From Shewanella sairae (GTDB taxonomy: Bacteria > Pseudomonadota > Gammaproteobacteria > Enterobacterales > Shewanellaceae): a DNA stretch of 64,000 nt. The stretch covers positions 1 through 64,000 of the forward strand of contig NZ_JAKILT010000001.1 in assembly GCF_023283535.1 (NCBI RefSeq), in the 5' to 3' direction. Numbering within the stretch: position 1 is the stretch's first letter; every line of letters begins with the position of its first letter. Position numbers and translations under genes: made by a program. The notes under the pieces are model-generated. The model searched no databases. It was not told where the DNA came from and saw nothing but the letters and a program-made list of their open reading frames with translations. This document shows positions 25,411 through 36,908 of the stretch, piece after piece.

Positions 25411-26127
25411 TTACTTGCCGAAAGGGAGTTCAATCAGTTCTACACTGTCTTTAGTAACACTTAGCATGCTGCCTTGCTCGTACCAATCTCCCACCACAAT
25501 ACGGCGTTTACCATTGGGTAACTGATGGATTGCGGGTCTATGGGTATGGCCGTGGATCATTTGCTCAGTTTGAGTGGCATTAAGCAGCTCAAGTACCGCA
25601 TCAGGCTCAACATCCATAATGGTATAGCTTTTTTGCTGATTGCTGCTCTGACTCTTACTACGCAGTTTTGCCGCAATATCTAAGCGTTTGGACTTAGGTA
25701 AATGGGCATAAAGCCATTTGGCCCAGCTTTGATTTCTGAATCGACGAAAACGTTGATAAGCCTTATCGAGCGTACATAAGCTGTCACCGTGCAGGATTAC
25801 ACTTGGTACCCCGTATAAATCTATGTTGTAAACTTCTGGAAGTAAGCTCATGCCGCAGTCTTGGGCAAAACGATTACCGATTAAGAAATCTCGATTACCG
25901 TGGATAAAGAAGATCGGCAGCTTTAGAGACGCTTTTTTGATGGCATCTGCAAGTTGATTGGCAAACGGCTCGGCAATATCATCGCCGACCCAGACTTCGA
26001 ATAAGTCACCAAGGATATATAAGGCATCCGTATCGTCAAGCTGAGTATCAAGAAAGGTAAGAAATGCTTGGGTGATATCGGGACGATCTGCACTTAAGTG
26101 CAAATCGCCCACAAATAGAGTGCGCAT
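25411..26127 (-). CDS. lpxH: UDP-2,3-diacylglucosamine pyrophosphohydrolase, LpxH
   Basis: This 238-aa metallophosphoesterase makes lipid X in lipid A synthesis at the inner membrane face. Metal-binding motifs are in order: [10 protein letters not shown] (start), [11 protein letters not shown] (about 40), GNRDFLIG (about 78), LHGDSLC (about 113) and HGHTHRP (about 195). It begins 10 nt after the ppiB stop, so the two form an operon as in E. coli. Confidence 0.95.
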   Translation of the reverse strand: MRTLFVGDLHLSADRPDITQAFLTFLDTQLDDTDALYILGDLFEVWVGDDIAEPFANQLADAIKKASLKLPIFFIHGNRDFLIGNRFAQDCGMSLLPEVYNIDLYGVPSVILHGDSLCTLDKAYQRFRRFRNQSWAKWLYAHLPKSKRLDIAAKLRSKSQSSNQQKSYTIMDVEPDAVLELLNATQTEQMIHGHTHRPAIHQLPNGKRRIVVGDWYEQGSMLSVTKDSVELIELPFGK

Positions 26128-26137
26128 CGAGGCAATA

Positions 26138-26632
26138 TTACTCTTCGATAGTCACTTTTTCGATAACAACAGCTTCAAGAGGAACATCTTGATGCATGCC
26201 ACGGTTACCTGTGCTAACCGCTTTGATTTTGTTAACGATTTCCATGCCTTCAACAACTTCACCAAATACACAGTAACCCCAGCCTTGCGCTGACTCAGAC
26301 TTAAAGTCTAGGAAAGTGTTGTCACCAACGTTAATGAAGAACTGAGCCGTCGCTGAGTGTGGATCTGACGTACGCGCCATCGCGATAGTACCGGTTTTGT
26401 TTGATAAACCGTTGTTTGCTTCGTTTGCAATCGCTTCGTTTGGACGCTTTTGGCCCATATCTTCAGTGAAACCACCACCTTGGATCATGAAGCCGTCGAT
26501 TACACGGTGAAAAACAGTACCGTCGTAAAAGCCTTCTTTAACATAGTTAACGAAGTTAGCTGCTGTGTTAGGTGCTTTCTCAGCATTTAGGGCTAATTTG
26601 ATTTCGCCGTGGTTGGTATGCAGTGTGATCAT
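26138..26632 (-). CDS. ppiB: Cytoplasmic peptidyl-prolyl isomerase B (cyclophilin)
   Basis: This 164-aa cyclophilin catalyses prolyl cis-trans isomerisation. The core shows [13 protein letters not shown], then [16 protein letters not shown] and [14 protein letters not shown]. The start [13 protein letters not shown] at 26632 has GAGAG upstream and removes a 32-residue non-conserved extension. No signal peptide is present, so it is the cytosolic form. It is divergent from cysS, as in E. coli. Confidence 0.95.
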   Translation of the reverse strand: MITLHTNHGEIKLALNAEKAPNTAANFVNYVKEGFYDGTVFHRVIDGFMIQGGGFTEDMGQKRPNEAIANEANNGLSNKTGTIAMARTSDPHSATAQFFINVGDNTFLDFKSESAQGWGYCVFGEVVEGMEIVNKIKAVSTGNRGMHQDVPLEAVVIEKVTIEE

Positions 26633-26943
26633 ATTTAAAACTCTCGTTATTTTATACTTTGTCAATAATGGCAGGATTCTAACGTAATTGCCCAACACCA
26701 TAAAGCACTGTGTGTTTAGCGGCGCCAATTTAACAGTCTTATGCTTGATGTTTGTGCTGAATTGACGCTGTAAGGAACAGAATTCGCCATAGGATTATCA
26801 TGATTAGATCCTAATCTAACCTTGATGCGGGTTATATGCTCAATTTTGCGAACTTTCAACACCAAAACAGCTTGGAACAGCCTCTTTTGCAATGGTAGAC
26901 TGAACCACACATTTTTACAGATAGCCGTTGAAGAGAAGAATCA

Positions 26944-28323
26944 ATGTTGAAGCTTTACAATAGTCTTACCCGCCAAAAAGAGCAGTTTGTGCCATTACAA
27001 CCAGGAAAGGTTGGCATGTATGTGTGTGGGGTGACCATCTATGATTTATGTCATATTGGCCACGGGCGTACATTTGTATCTTTCGACATGATTGTAAGAT
27101 ACCTAAGATACAGCGGTTACGATGTTAACTTTCAGCGTAATATTACCGACGTTGACGACAAAATTATTAAACGTGCTAACGAAAACAACGAAAGCTGCGA
27201 CGATTTAACTGAGCGCTTGATTGCTGAGATGCATCGTGATTTTGATGCATTGAATATGGCGCGTCCTGATAATGAGCCACGTGCAACCTTGCATATGCCT
27301 GAAATCATCGACATGGTTGAAAAGCTTATCGCGCGTGAGCATGCTTATGTTGCATCGAATGGTGACGTGCTATTTAGTGTGTCGTCATTCCCTGAATATG
27401 GTCGTTTGTCTGGTCAAAATCTTGAGCAGTTGCAAGCGGGCGCTCGCGTAGAAATTGAAGATGCCAAGCGCGATCCAATGGATTTCGTATTATGGAAAAT
27501 GTCAAAACCTGGTGAGCCTACATGGGAGTCGCCATGGGGACCTGGTCGCCCAGGTTGGCACATTGAATGTTCAGCAATGAACAGCAAGCACTTAGGCAAT
27601 CACTTTGATATTCATGGTGGCGGCTCTGATCTGCAGTTCCCGCATCACGAAAACGAAATTGCCCAGTCTTGCTGCGCCCATGATACGCCGTATGTAAACT
27701 ACTGGATGCATACAGGTATGGTGATGGTTGATAAAGAAAAGATGTCAAAATCTTTGAATAACTTTTTCACTATCCGTGATGTATTAGGTCATTATGATGC
27801 AGCGACAGTGCGTTATTTCTTGTTGTCTGGTCATTACCGCAGCCAACTTAATTATTCAGAAGATAACTTAAAGCAGGCAAAATCTGGTCTTGAGCGTATT
27901 TACACCGCTCTTAAAGATCTTGACCTAACTATTGAGGCTGCACCAGCTGAAGAGTTTGTCGCTAAGTTTAAATCAGCGATGGATGATGACTTTAATACAC
28001 CAGAAGCCTATTCAGTCTTGTTTGACATGGTACGTGAAATTAACCGTCTTAAGCTAACTGACATCACTAAAGCCTCTGCGTTAGGTGTTGCGCTTAAAGA
28101 ACTCGCTGACGTGCTGGGTATTCTTGGCCAAGACGTTGATACCTTCTTTAAAGGTGAAGGCAGTGACGATGAAGTTGCCGAAATTGAAGCCTTAATTGCT
28201 GAGCGTAATCGCGCTCGTGCAGAAAAAGATTGGCCTGCAGCAGACGTTGCACGTGATGGCTTAAATGCATTAGGTGTGATCTTAGAAGATGGCCCAGAAG
28301 GTACGACTTGGCGTAAGAAGTAG
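26944..28323 (+). CDS. cysS: Cysteinyl-tRNA synthetase
   Basis: This 459-aa class I synthetase shows the HIGH motif in [13 protein letters not shown] (about residue 37) and KMSKS in [12 protein letters not shown] (about 266). The zinc ligands fit CGVTIYD, ECSAMNS and HHENEIAQS. Length matches E. coli CysS (461). It is a single gene with its own terminator. Confidence 0.97.
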   Translation: MLKLYNSLTRQKEQFVPLQPGKVGMYVCGVTIYDLCHIGHGRTFVSFDMIVRYLRYSGYDVNFQRNITDVDDKIIKRANENNESCDDLTERLIAEMHRDFDALNMARPDNEPRATLHMPEIIDMVEKLIAREHAYVASNGDVLFSVSSFPEYGRLSGQNLEQLQAGARVEIEDAKRDPMDFVLWKMSKPGEPTWESPWGPGRPGWHIECSAMNSKHLGNHFDIHGGGSDLQFPHHENEIAQSCCAHDTPYVNYWMHTGMVMVDKEKMSKSLNNFFTIRDVLGHYDAATVRYFLLSGHYRSQLNYSEDNLKQAKSGLERIYTALKDLDLTIEAAPAEEFVAKFKSAMDDDFNTPEAYSVLFDMVREINRLKLTDITKASALGVALKELADVLGILGQDVDTFFKGEGSDDEVAEIEALIAERNRARAEKDWPAADVARDGLNALGVILEDGPEGTTWRKK

Positions 28324-28353
28324 TTCTTAGCGATAAGTCGTTTGATACGAAAA

Positions 28354-28382
28354 CAAAAAAGCCTGCTAATGCAGGCTTTTTA
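28354..28382 (+). terminator. Terminator after cysS
   Basis: AAAAAAGCCTGC / GCAGGCTTTTTAA stem-loop 30 nt past the stop, also placed to serve convergent folD. Confidence 0.85.
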
Positions 28383-28435
28383 ATACCTTAAATATACTGG
28401 TAGATTATATTTAAGGTGGGGAGCTTTTGACTGAG

Positions 28436-29290
28436 CTAGTCGTGATACTGCTCGCAAGCGTATAAGGTGTTTTCTAGCAGGCTTGCGATGGTCATAGGAC
28501 CAACGCCGCCTGGCACAGGGGTAATAAAGCTTGCGTGCTGAGCGGCAACATCAAATTCTACATCGCCAACCAGCTGACCGTTTTCTAGGCGGTTAATCCC
28601 CACGTCAATAACGACTGCACCTGGCTTAATCCAGTCACCAGGAATAAAGCCTGGCTTGCCTACGGCAACAACCACTAGGTCAGCACGTCTTACTTTATCT
28701 TCAAGATTGCGAGTAAAGCGATGACAGATAGTTGTGGTGCAACCAGCTAATAAAAGCTCAAGTGCCATAGGGCGGCCGACAATATTAGAGGCTCCGACAA
28801 CCAGCGCATCTAAACCATAGGTATCAATTTCAGTAGACTTGAGCAGCGTCATGATCCCCATCGGGGTGCATGAGCGTAAAACTGGGCTACGCTGTGCAAG
28901 ACGTCCGACATTGTACGGGTGGAAACCGTCAACATCTTTGTCTGGGCGAATACGTTCAATGACTTTTGATTCTTCAATATGCTCAGGTAGCGGCAATTGA
29001 ACTAAAATGCCATCAATACTTGGATCTTCGTTACATTCGTCAATTAATGACAAAAGTGCTTCTTCTGAGGTGCTGCAGTCTAGATCGTATGAACGAGACA
29101 TAAAACCGACTTCTTCACAGGCGCGGCGTTTGCTGCCGACATAAACTTGTGAAGCTGGGTCTGCTCCTACAAGTATTACGGCTAAACCTGGAACTCTTTG
29201 ACCAGCCTCTTTGCGGGCGGTTACTTTATCTTTGAGTTGCGTTCGAATGGTTTGCGCAATCGCTTTACCATCGATATTTTGGGCTGTCAT
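28436..29290 (-). CDS. folD: Bifunctional methylene-THF dehydrogenase/cyclohydrolase, FolD
   Basis: This 284-aa cytosolic enzyme interconverts 5,10-methylene-, methenyl- and 10-formyl-tetrahydrofolate. The catalytic Tyr-X3-Lys lies in [13 protein letters not shown] (about residue 50). Further signatures are [26 protein letters not shown], the NADP-binding [17 protein letters not shown], and [11 protein letters not shown] near the C-terminus. AAAGGA lies upstream of the start. It is monocistronic. Confidence 0.97.
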   Translation of the reverse strand: MTAQNIDGKAIAQTIRTQLKDKVTARKEAGQRVPGLAVILVGADPASQVYVGSKRRACEEVGFMSRSYDLDCSTSEEALLSLIDECNEDPSIDGILVQLPLPEHIEESKVIERIRPDKDVDGFHPYNVGRLAQRSPVLRSCTPMGIMTLLKSTEIDTYGLDALVVGASNIVGRPMALELLLAGCTTTICHRFTRNLEDKVRRADLVVVAVGKPGFIPGDWIKPGAVVIDVGINRLENGQLVGDVEFDVAAQHASFITPVPGGVGPMTIASLLENTLYACEQYHD

Positions 29291-29605
29291 TGGGGTAGGT
29301 GTCCTTTATACGGCGCGATAATGGAAAACCGCGACATTTTAGCAGGAGCGCCGTAAAGTGTCATTGGTTTAGATAATTAACAATCAATTCTAATATACGG
29401 ATAATCGACTTCTTGTGACCTTAAATAAGATTGGCGTACTCTTTTATTTTATTATGCGTTCAATAAAAGAAACTGTTGCCATAAGCTTAATCAATTAAAT
29501 CGAACCTGAATGGTTCAATATTGATGTAATTTCTAGCTAATTGGTTAAACTGAAACCTGTTAGCTTGCAAAGTAATCATGTAGGTAAGTTTTTTTTAAAA
29601 AGTCA
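29291..29605. other. Intergenic region folD to tRNA operon
   Basis: A/T-rich spacer without a convincing reading frame. It presumably carries the folD promoter near its left end. A T-rich/A-rich tract just before 29606 could act as an UP element for the tRNA promoter. Confidence 0.4.
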
Positions 29606-29634
29606 TTGACGATATTTAGGTGTGGGGGTACTAT
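29606..29634 (+). promoter_or_regulatory. Promoter of the tRNA operon
   Basis: TTGACG, 17-bp spacer, TACTAT, followed by GCGCTCC. The GC-rich stretch right after the -10 box is the discriminator typical of stable RNA promoters under stringent control. The first tRNA begins about 100 nt further on, leaving a processed leader. Confidence 0.75.
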
Positions 29635-29737
29635 GCGCTCCGTTCTCAACGAGGCAGCAAGTTGTTGTTCAAGAGAGCCAGAAACAGTAAAGGGTGTCCC
29701 AGCGTAAAAGCGTACTTTACATCAGGTTTCAAAATTT

Positions 29738-29814
<77 letters not shown>

Positions 29815-29877
29815 CATTTAAACTAACGTGGAACGTTAGTTGCCCAGTTCAGGAAATGAAATTATTTTCATTACCGA

Positions 29878-29954
29878 GCGCCCGTAGCTCAGTTGGATAG
29901 AGCACCCGCCTTCTAAGCGGGTGGCCGCAGGTTCGAATCCTGCCGGGCGTACCA
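29878..29954 (+). tRNA. tRNA-Arg (anticodon TCT)
   Basis: A 77-nt cloverleaf: acceptor GCGCCCG pairs with CGGGCGT, anticodon TCT in CCTTCTAAG, T arm GGTTCGAATCC, CCA encoded. It reads AGA/AGG codons. Confidence 0.95.
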
Positions 29955-29961
29955 TTTTTGT

Positions 29962-30038
29962 GGTGATTGTAGCTCAGTTGGTAGAGTCCTGGATTGTGAT
30001 TCCGGTTGTCGTGGGTTCGAACCCCATCAGTCACCCCA
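29962..30038 (+). tRNA. tRNA-His (anticodon GTG)
   Basis: A 77-nt cloverleaf including the extra 5' G(-1) that pairs with C73, the identity mark of tRNA-His. Acceptor GTGATTG pairs with CAGTCAC with one wobble. Anticodon GTG in ATTGTGATT, CCA encoded. It lies only 7 nt after tRNA-Arg. Confidence 0.95.
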
Positions 30039-30056
30039 CTCATTCTGTAAAGAAGT

Positions 30057-30086
30057 AAAAAAAGCGACCCTAGGTCGCTTTTTTTA
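30057..30086 (+). terminator. Terminator of the tRNA operon
   Basis: AAAAAAAGCGACC / GGTCGCTTTTTTT stem with a CTA loop, 19 nt past tRNA-His. Confidence 0.9.
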
Positions 30087-30293
30087 CGCCTGTAAATCAC
30101 GCTTTGAGGCTCGACTCTGGCGCAATCCATAGCTATAATGTCGCGTCTTGATAATTATCAACTAAAAGATACCTGTGCCGAACGTCAGTATTTTTGGGCA
30201 TTTTGGTTAAATTTATGGATCAAGAAACGAATACCTGAATAGTTGAGTTTTCGACTATTGCAAAGGACGATAGACATATTTCGAGGTAAAAAA

Positions 30294-31598
30294 ATGCAAG
30301 TTTCTGTAGAAACCACACAAGGCCTAGAGCGTCGCCTAACAATTTCTGTACCTGCTGAGCAGATCGAGAACACTGTTAAAGAAGCATTAAAAAGCGAAGC
30401 TAAGCGTGCCCGTATCCCAGGTTTCCGTCCAGGAAAAGTACCTGTAAGCGTAATTAACCAGCGTTATGGTAAAGCTATTCGTCAAGACATCACTGGTGAA
30501 GTGATGCAGCGTAACTTCGTTGAAGCTATCATTGCTGAGAAGTTAAACCCAGCTGGCGCACCTACGTTAACTGCTGGTTCAACTGAAGGCGAAAACTTTG
30601 AGTTTGTTGCTACTTTTGAAATCTATCCAGAAGTTGAACTAAAAGGTCTAGAGTCAATCACTGTTGAACAACCAACTGCTGAAGTAACTGAAGCAGATGT
30701 TGATGCAATGATCGAAACACTTCGTAAGCAACACGCAACTTTTGAAGTTGTTGAGCGTGAAGCTGCTGAAGGCGACAAAGCTAAAATCAACTTCGTTGGT
30801 TCTATCGATGGTGAAGAGTTTGAAGGCGGCAAAGCTGACGATTTCGAACTTCAACTAGGCAGCGGCCGTATGATCCCAGGTTTCGAGTCTGGCGTTGAAG
30901 GTCACAAAGCGGGTGAAGAGTTCAATATCGAAGTGACTTTCCCTGAAGATTACCACGCTGAAAACCTAAAGGGTAAAGTAGCGACTTTCGCTATCACTCT
31001 TACTGAAGTTCAAGCGGCTAACCTTCCAGAAGTTAACGATGAATTCGCTACACTATTTGGTATCACTGAAGGCGGCATCGACGCTCTTCGCGCTGAAATC
31101 AGCAAGAACATGAGCCGTGAACTTGAGCAAGCGCTTAAAGCAAACGTTAAAGAGCAAGTTCTTAATGGTCTAGTTGAGCAAAACGACATCGAATTGCCAG
31201 CAGCGCTAATCACTGGCGAAGTTGAAGTATTGCGCAAGCAAGCTATGCAACGTTTCGGTGACCAAGCTGCTAACATGCCTGAGCTACCAGCTGACCTGTT
31301 CACTGAGCAAGCTGCGCGTCGTGTTAAAGTAGGTCTACTACTTGGCGAAGTGATCAAAACAAACGAGCTAAAAGCTGAAGACGAACGCGTTCAAGGTTTG
31401 ATCGCTTCTATGGCTTCTGCTTATGAAGATCCAAGTGAAGTTGTAGCATACTACAATGGTAACGAAGAACTTATGCAAAACATGCGCAACGTTGCTCTAG
31501 AAGAGCAAGCAGTTGAAGCTTTGTTAAAATCTGCAACTTTGACTGAAAAAGCAGTCCAGTTTGAAGAATTTATGAACAAGGCTACCGGTCGCGCGTAA
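30294..31598 (+). CDS. tig: Trigger factor, ribosome-associated chaperone
   Basis: This 434-aa protein has the ribosome-binding N-domain with signature GFRPGKVP (about residue 43), an FKBP-type PPIase domain (about 150-245: [20 protein letters not shown]), and a helical C-terminal chaperone domain. The start [14 protein letters not shown] at 30294 has GAGGT upstream; longer in-frame starts lack conservation. It is followed by clpP, clpX and lon in the order standard for gammaproteobacteria. Confidence 0.97.
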   Translation: MQVSVETTQGLERRLTISVPAEQIENTVKEALKSEAKRARIPGFRPGKVPVSVINQRYGKAIRQDITGEVMQRNFVEAIIAEKLNPAGAPTLTAGSTEGENFEFVATFEIYPEVELKGLESITVEQPTAEVTEADVDAMIETLRKQHATFEVVEREAAEGDKAKINFVGSIDGEEFEGGKADDFELQLGSGRMIPGFESGVEGHKAGEEFNIEVTFPEDYHAENLKGKVATFAITLTEVQAANLPEVNDEFATLFGITEGGIDALRAEISKNMSRELEQALKANVKEQVLNGLVEQNDIELPAALITGEVEVLRKQAMQRFGDQAANMPELPADLFTEQAARRVKVGLLLGEVIKTNELKAEDERVQGLIASMASAYEDPSEVVAYYNGNEELMQNMRNVALEEQAVEALLKSATLTEKAVQFEEFMNKATGRA

Positions 31599-31605
31599 CC
31601 ATCGC

Positions 31606-31636
31606 TTGACTTAAATGGCTATTAGCCATTTATAAT
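31606..31636 (+). promoter_or_regulatory. Likely clpP promoter
   Basis: TTGACT and TATAAT separated by 19 bp (18 if the -10 is read as TTATAA). The boxes are good, but the spacer is long. It lies between tig and clpP, partly inside a short AAATGGC/GCCATTT repeat. Confidence 0.45.
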
Positions 31637-31670
31637 GGCTCGTATGAGGTTCCTCATGCGGGCCATTTTT
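31635..31670 (+). terminator. Hairpin with T-run between tig and clpP
   Basis: ATGGCTCGTATGAGG pairs imperfectly with CCTCATGCGGGCCAT, followed by TTTT. It looks like the tig terminator, yet it lies downstream of the likely clpP promoter, so it may act as an attenuator in the clpP leader. Confidence 0.5.
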
Positions 31671-31687
31671 ATTTAGGGAAGTTAATC

Positions 31688-32299
31688 ATGCACAAAGCGC
31701 CAGAATCAGTACTTAACGCACTCGTTCCTATGGTTGTTGAACAAACAGCTAAGGGTGAACGTTCATATGATATTTATTCTCGCCTATTAAAAGAGCGAGT
31801 AATCTTTCTTGTTGGCCAAGTTGAAGAACATATGGCTAACCTTATCGTTGCTCAGTTACTGTTTTTGGAATCAGAGAGCCCAGATAAGGACATCTACTTA
31901 TACATTAATTCACCTGGCGGTAGCGTAACTGCGGGTATGGCTATTTACGATACCATGCAGTTTATTAAGCCAAATGTGAGTACTGTTTGTATTGGTCAAG
32001 CGGCAAGCATGGGTGCGTTTCTACTTGCTGGCGGAGCGCCAGGCAAACGTCATTGCTTACCAAACTCGCGCGTGATGATCCATCAGCCACTGGGCGGTTT
32101 CCAAGGTCAGGCATCTGATATTGCAATTCATGCTCAAGAAATTTTGGGTATCAAGAATAAGCTAAACACTATGTTAGCAGAGCATACTGGTCAGCCTCTT
32201 GAAGTGATTGAACGTGATACAGACCGTGATAACTTTATGAGCGCGACTGAAGCCGCTGAATACGGCTTAGTTGATTCAGTAATGACAAAACGAGACTGA
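31688..32299 (+). CDS. clpP: ATP-dependent Clp protease proteolytic subunit
   Basis: This 203-aa serine protease forms the tetradecameric chamber of ClpXP/ClpAP. The catalytic serine is in [11 protein letters not shown] (about residue 106), the histidine in [11 protein letters not shown] (about 131), and the aspartate in [10 protein letters not shown] (about 180). Partner clpX follows 84 nt downstream. Confidence 0.97.
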   Translation: MHKAPESVLNALVPMVVEQTAKGERSYDIYSRLLKERVIFLVGQVEEHMANLIVAQLLFLESESPDKDIYLYINSPGGSVTAGMAIYDTMQFIKPNVSTVCIGQAASMGAFLLAGGAPGKRHCLPNSRVMIHQPLGGFQGQASDIAIHAQEILGIKNKLNTMLAEHTGQPLEVIERDTDRDNFMSATEAAEYGLVDSVMTKRD

Positions 32300-32383
32300 T
32301 TTTTACTTCGCTCTGAGCTATGCTCAAAGAAGAAGTATTGAAAAGATTCAAGCAGTAGAGCTACTGCAAACAGAGGTAAAGTA

Positions 32384-33661
32384 ATGGGTGAAAACAAAGG
32401 TAACGGTGACGGCGGAAAGCTGCTGTACTGCTCTTTTTGTGGCAAGAGCCAGCATGAAGTAAGAAAACTCATCGCTGGGCCTTCTGTATATGTGTGTGAT
32501 GAGTGTGTTGAATTATGCAACGACATCATTCGTGAAGAGATCAAAGAGATTTCACCAAAACAAGATCAAGATAGACTGCCTACACCGCATGAGTTAAGAG
32601 CACATCTAGATGATTATGTTATCGGTCAAGATAAGGCTAAGAAAGTCCTTTCTGTCGCGGTTTATAATCACTATAAACGCCTTAGAAATGCCAGTCCGAA
32701 AGACGGTGTCGAGCTAGGTAAGAGTAACATCTTGTTGATTGGTCCAACGGGTAGCGGTAAGACACTACTTGCAGAGACGCTTGCACGTTTTCTTGATGTG
32801 CCATTTACTATGGCTGACGCAACGACATTAACCGAAGCGGGTTACGTGGGTGAAGACGTTGAGAACATCATTCAGAAGCTACTACAAAAGTGCGACTACG
32901 ATGTAGAGAAAGCACAGCGTGGTATCGTGTATATCGATGAAATTGACAAAATCAGTCGTAAGTCTGACAACCCGTCAATTACACGTGATGTTTCAGGTGA
33001 AGGTGTACAGCAGGCACTATTGAAACTGATCGAAGGTACAGTTGCTGCAGTTCCACCACAAGGCGGTCGTAAACATCCTCAACAAGAGTTTTTACAGGTT
33101 GATACCTCTAAGATCTTATTTGTCTGTGGTGGTGCATTCGCTGGCCTTGAAAAAGTTATCGAGCAACGGGCACACGTAGGTAGCGGTATCGGTTTTGGTG
33201 CACAGGTTAAAGGCGAAGCTGATAAGAAGAATATCTCTGATAGACTTTTAGAAGTAGAGCCAGAAGATTTAGTGAAATTTGGTTTGATTCCAGAGTTCAT
33301 TGGTCGTTTGCCAGTTTTAGCGACACTTGCAGAACTTGATGATGAAGCGTTAATCCAAATTTTATCTCAGCCAAAAAATGCGATTACTAAACAGTTTGCT
33401 GCATTGTTTGAGATGGAAGGTGTCGATCTAGAGTTCAGAGAAGATGCGTTAAAGGCGATTGCCCTTAAAGCGCAAACGCGTAAAACCGGTGCTCGTGGTC
33501 TACGTTCAATTGTTGAAGGGATCTTACTAGATATCATGTACGACCTGCCATCAACTGACGACGTTGCTAAAGTGGTTATCGATGAATCAGTGGTCAAAGG
33601 TGAATCTACGCCGATCTTGATTTACGCCAACAACGAAACTCAAGCAGCAACCGCAGAATAA
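32384..33661 (+). CDS. clpX: Clp protease ATPase subunit ClpX
   Basis: This 425-aa AAA+ unfoldase feeds ClpP. The N-terminal C4 zinc domain shows CSFC and CDEC (residues 15-40), the Walker A box [12 protein letters not shown] (about 118), the Walker [10 protein letters not shown], and sensor 2 region [11 protein letters not shown]. The start has AGAGGT nine bases upstream. Confidence 0.97.
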   Translation: MGENKGNGDGGKLLYCSFCGKSQHEVRKLIAGPSVYVCDECVELCNDIIREEIKEISPKQDQDRLPTPHELRAHLDDYVIGQDKAKKVLSVAVYNHYKRLRNASPKDGVELGKSNILLIGPTGSGKTLLAETLARFLDVPFTMADATTLTEAGYVGEDVENIIQKLLQKCDYDVEKAQRGIVYIDEIDKISRKSDNPSITRDVSGEGVQQALLKLIEGTVAAVPPQGGRKHPQQEFLQVDTSKILFVCGGAFAGLEKVIEQRAHVGSGIGFGAQVKGEADKKNISDRLLEVEPEDLVKFGLIPEFIGRLPVLATLAELDDEALIQILSQPKNAITKQFAALFEMEGVDLEFREDALKAIALKAQTRKTGARGLRSIVEGILLDIMYDLPSTDDVAKVVIDESVVKGESTPILIYANNETQAATAE

Positions 33662-33686
33662 GCTATCATCTACAGCTAGATAGTAT

Positions 33687-33714
33687 AAAAGGAGCCTATA
33701 TGGCTCCTTTTTTG
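33687..33714 (+). terminator. Terminator after clpX
   Basis: AAAAGGAGCC / GGCTCCTTTTTTG with a TATAT loop. It separates clpPX from lon. Confidence 0.85.
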
Positions 33715-33805
33715 TACACTTCTTCAATTAATTTTCTTTCACCATTGAAACCTATCCAATCATCCCAATATACTCATAAGTAATCATAAAAAACGGAATC
33801 GAGCT

Positions 33806-36163
33806 ATGACCCTAGAGCGTGATGCGCGAATCGAACTACCCGTACTGCCACTCAGAGATGTGGTGGTTTATCCCCATATGGTAATTCCGTTATTCGTCGG
33901 TCGAGAAAAATCTATTCGTTGCTTAGAAAAAGCAATGGAGCAAGATAAGCAAATTATTTTAGTCGCCCAGCGTGATGCTGAGTTAGACGACCCTAGCAGC
34001 GACGACATTTTTGATGTTGGTACAGTCGCTTCAATATTGCAGTTACTTAAGCTGCCTGATGGCACTGTAAAGGTATTAGTTGAAGGCGGCCAACGTGCCC
34101 GCATCGACAACTATATCGACCAAGAAGATATCTTCCAAGCAACAGCACACTATCTTGAATCAGAGCCATTGTCTGAAAAAGAAGAGGAAGTGCTCGTTCG
34201 CTCTGCGGTTGGACAGTTTGAAGGCTATATCAAGCTTAATAAGAAGATCCCACCAGAAGTACTGACTTCGCTTTCAGGAATAGATGAAGCGGCAAGACTT
34301 GCTGACACCATGGCGGCGCATATGCCGCTGAAGCTTGAAGACAAACAGTCTGTGCTTGAAATGGTGAATGTAAGCGAGCGTATCGAATATCTAATGGCGA
34401 TGATGGAAGCTGAAATTGACCTACTTCAGGTTGAAAAGCGTATTCGTAGCCGTGTTAAGAAGCAGATGGAGAAGAGTCAGCGCGAGTACTACTTGAATGA
34501 GCAGATGAAGGCGATTCAAAAAGAACTTGGCGACATTGACGAGTCTCATGATGAGTTTGAAAGTTTAGCGAAAAAGATTGAAGAAGCGCAAATGCCAGCA
34601 GAGGCGAAAGAAAAAGCTTCTGCAGAGCTTAATAAGCTGAAAATGATGTCGCCAATGTCTGCTGAAGCGACAGTGGTGAGAAGTTACGTTGAATGGATGG
34701 TGTCTGTGCCTTGGCACAAGCGCTCTAAAATCAAACGTGATTTAGCGAAAGCGCAAGACGTGCTTGATACCGATCACTTTGGTCTAGAAAAGGTCAAAGA
34801 GCGTATTTTAGAGTATCTAGCCGTGCAAAGCCGCGTTAAGCAACTTAAAGGTCCAATTCTTTGTTTAGTTGGACCACCAGGTGTAGGTAAAACATCACTG
34901 GGTCAATCGATTGCAAAAGCAACCGGTCGTAAGTATGTGCGTGTCGCATTAGGCGGCGTGCGTGACGAAGCGGAGATCCGTGGTCATCGCCGTACTTATA
35001 TTGGTTCTATGCCGGGTAAAGTGATTCAAAAGATGTCTAAAGTGGGCGTTAAAAACCCATTATTCCTGCTTGATGAAATCGATAAGATGAGCAGTGATAT
35101 GCGTGGCGATCCAGCTTCTGCGCTTTTAGAGGTCTTAGATCCTGAGCAAAACTCAGCATTTAGCGATCACTACATGGAGGTCGATTACGACTTATCTGAT
35201 GTAATGTTCGTTGCCACGTCAAACTCAATGAATATTCCAGGCCCGCTGCTTGACCGTATGGAAGTGATTCGTTTGTCGGGTTATACCGAAGATGAAAAGC
35301 TTAATATTGCTAAGCAACACTTGTTGCCAAAGCAAATTGAACGTAACGGCTTAAAGGCAAAAGAAGTGACTGTTGATGATAGTGCTATTATCGGCATCAT
35401 CCGTTACTACACTCGTGAAGCGGGCGTACGTGCGTTAGAGCGCGAGCTGTCGAAGATTTGCCGTAAAGTGGTTAAGCAAATTCTGCTTGATAAGAGCATT
35501 AAGCATGTTGAAGTTAATCAAGACAACCTGAAGTCATTCTTAGGTGTGCAGCGTTGTGATTACGGTAAAGCTGAATCAAACAACCAAATTGGCCAAGTTA
35601 CTGGTTTAGCGTGGACAGAAGTTGGTGGTGATTTACTGACAATTGAGGCGACCTCTGTACCAGGTAAAGGCAAGCTGACTTATACCGGCTCGCTGGGTGA
35701 CGTGATGCAAGAGTCTATCCAAGCGGCAATGACCGTTGTACGTGCTCGTGCTGAACAGCTTGGTATTAACCCAGACTTCTACGAAAAACGTGATATTCAC
35801 GTACACGTACCAGAAGGGGCTACACCAAAGGATGGTCCATCAGCAGGTGCAGCAATGTGTACTGCGTTGGTTTCAAGCCTAACCGGTAACCCTGTTCGCG
35901 CTGATGTGGCGATGACCGGTGAAATTACCCTTCGCGGTGAAGTATTGCCAATTGGTGGATTAAAAGAAAAACTTTTAGCTGCGCACCGCGGCGGCACGAA
36001 AGTTGTTCTTATTCCAAAAGAAAATGAACGCGACTTAGAAGAAATACCACAAAACGTGATTGCCGATTTGAAAATCCATCCAGTGAAGTGGGTTGATGAA
36101 GTCCTGAAATTGGCGCTTGAACGACCAGTTGAAGGTTTCGAAGTAGTAGAAAACGTGGACTAA
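33806..36163 (+). CDS. lon: ATP-dependent protease La (Lon)
   Basis: This 785-aa cytosolic AAA+ protease has the LON substrate domain ([20 protein letters not shown] near the start), Walker [10 protein letters not shown] (about residue 355), Walker [10 protein letters not shown], and the Ser-Lys dyad in DGPSAGAAM (about 678) and [14 protein letters not shown] (about 721). Length matches E. coli Lon (784). Confidence 0.98.
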   Translation: MTLERDARIELPVLPLRDVVVYPHMVIPLFVGREKSIRCLEKAMEQDKQIILVAQRDAELDDPSSDDIFDVGTVASILQLLKLPDGTVKVLVEGGQRARIDNYIDQEDIFQATAHYLESEPLSEKEEEVLVRSAVGQFEGYIKLNKKIPPEVLTSLSGIDEAARLADTMAAHMPLKLEDKQSVLEMVNVSERIEYLMAMMEAEIDLLQVEKRIRSRVKKQMEKSQREYYLNEQMKAIQKELGDIDESHDEFESLAKKIEEAQMPAEAKEKASAELNKLKMMSPMSAEATVVRSYVEWMVSVPWHKRSKIKRDLAKAQDVLDTDHFGLEKVKERILEYLAVQSRVKQLKGPILCLVGPPGVGKTSLGQSIAKATGRKYVRVALGGVRDEAEIRGHRRTYIGSMPGKVIQKMSKVGVKNPLFLLDEIDKMSSDMRGDPASALLEVLDPEQNSAFSDHYMEVDYDLSDVMFVATSNSMNIPGPLLDRMEVIRLSGYTEDEKLNIAKQHLLPKQIERNGLKAKEVTVDDSAIIGIIRYYTREAGVRALERELSKICRKVVKQILLDKSIKHVEVNQDNLKSFLGVQRCDYGKAESNNQIGQVTGLAWTEVGGDLLTIEATSVPGKGKLTYTGSLGDVMQESIQAAMTVVRARAEQLGINPDFYEKRDIHVHVPEGATPKDGPSAGAAMCTALVSSLTGNPVRADVAMTGEITLRGEVLPIGGLKEKLLAAHRGGTKVVLIPKENERDLEEIPQNVIADLKIHPVKWVDEVLKLALERPVEGFEVVENVD

Positions 36164-36249
36164 CGCAATAAATTGCAGGAATGCATTAAAAAAACGTAAA
36201 AAGGGGCTTACCTCAGTATCAAGCTGTGGTAGCCTAAGTCCGTGGAGAG

Positions 36250-36283
36250 TCAGTCGCTCCAGCCCTTGGAGTGACTGGTTTTG
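36250..36283 (+). terminator. Likely terminator after lon
   Basis: CAGTCGCTCCA / TGGAGTGACTG with one mismatch, followed by GTTTTGAG. The T-run is short, so strength is uncertain. Confidence 0.5.
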
Positions 36284-36323
36284 AGTAGTATCCTAATTTA
36301 TTTCTTTGGTTTTCCTATAAGGC

Positions 36324-36351
36324 TTGAACTTTGGTTCTAAGCTTGTTATAA
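36324..36351 (+). promoter_or_regulatory. Possible hupB promoter
   Basis: TTGAAC, 16-bp spacer, TTATAA, about 70 nt upstream of the hupB start. Confidence 0.4.
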
Positions 36352-36419
36352 AAAGCCTCCGCAGACCGCTCTAGACAAGGATTTGGGTGCGGCGCACAAA
36401 TTACATTCAAGGGGATGAC

Positions 36420-36692
36420 ATGAACAAATCTGAACTAATCGAGAAAATCGCTTCTGGTGCTGACATTTCTAAAGCGGCTGCTGGCCGTGCTTTAGACTCT
36501 TTCATCGGCGCTGTTACTGACGGTCTTAAAGAAGGCGATAAGATTGCTCTTGTTGGTTTCGGTACTTTCGAAGTGCGTCAACGTGCTGAGCGTACTGGTC
36601 GCAACCCACAAACGGGTAAAGAGATCAAAATCGCAGCAGCAAACATTCCAGCATTCAAAGCTGGTAAAGCTCTAAAAGACGCTGTTAACTAA
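36420..36692 (+). CDS. hupB: DNA-binding protein HU-beta
   Basis: This 90-aa nucleoid protein shows the HU fold: [19 protein letters not shown], then [19 protein letters not shown] and the arm [18 protein letters not shown]. The start at 36420 has AGGGG six bases upstream. The lon-hupB-ppiD order is the usual one. Confidence 0.97.
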   Translation: MNKSELIEKIASGADISKAAAGRALDSFIGAVTDGLKEGDKIALVGFGTFEVRQRAERTGRNPQTGKEIKIAAANIPAFKAGKALKDAVN

Positions 36693-36730
36693 TATAAAGT
36701 TAGCAATGCAGCCTTTTGTAAGGCTATTGT

Positions 36731-36760
36731 AAAAAAGCACTGTCATAACAGTGCTTTTTA
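36731..36760 (+). terminator. Terminator after hupB
   Basis: AAAAAAGCACTGT / ACAGTGCTTTTTA stem-loop about 40 nt past the stop. Confidence 0.85.
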
Positions 36761-36843
36761 CAAATAGAAAGGACGTAAATTAAGTATTCGCTTAATTTAG
36801 TCAGCAGGAGTTAGAGCTTTATTGTTCCTCTCCTATAAATTAC

Positions 36844-36878
36844 AAAAAGGCGCATCTCGATAGTGATGCGCCTTTTTA
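36844..36878 (+). terminator. Second terminator between hupB and ppiD
   Basis: AAAAGGCGCATC / GATGCGCCTTTTT, only 30 nt upstream of the ppiD start. The hupB transcript should already have ended at 36760, so this implies either a small transcript from 36761-36878 or an attenuator for ppiD. A TAAATTAAG / CTTAATTTA repeat lies at about 36777-36800. Confidence 0.7.
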
Positions 36879-36908
36879 TTATATTAATCGCAACAAGCGA
36901 GAAGTCTG

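Noticed and set aside
29849..30130. 93-codon frame on the minus strand across the tRNA operon
   Set aside because: It is the antisense of tRNA-Arg and tRNA-His, giving the familiar RIRTCGHPL and GVRTHD strings that are often misannotated; there is no independent evidence for a protein.
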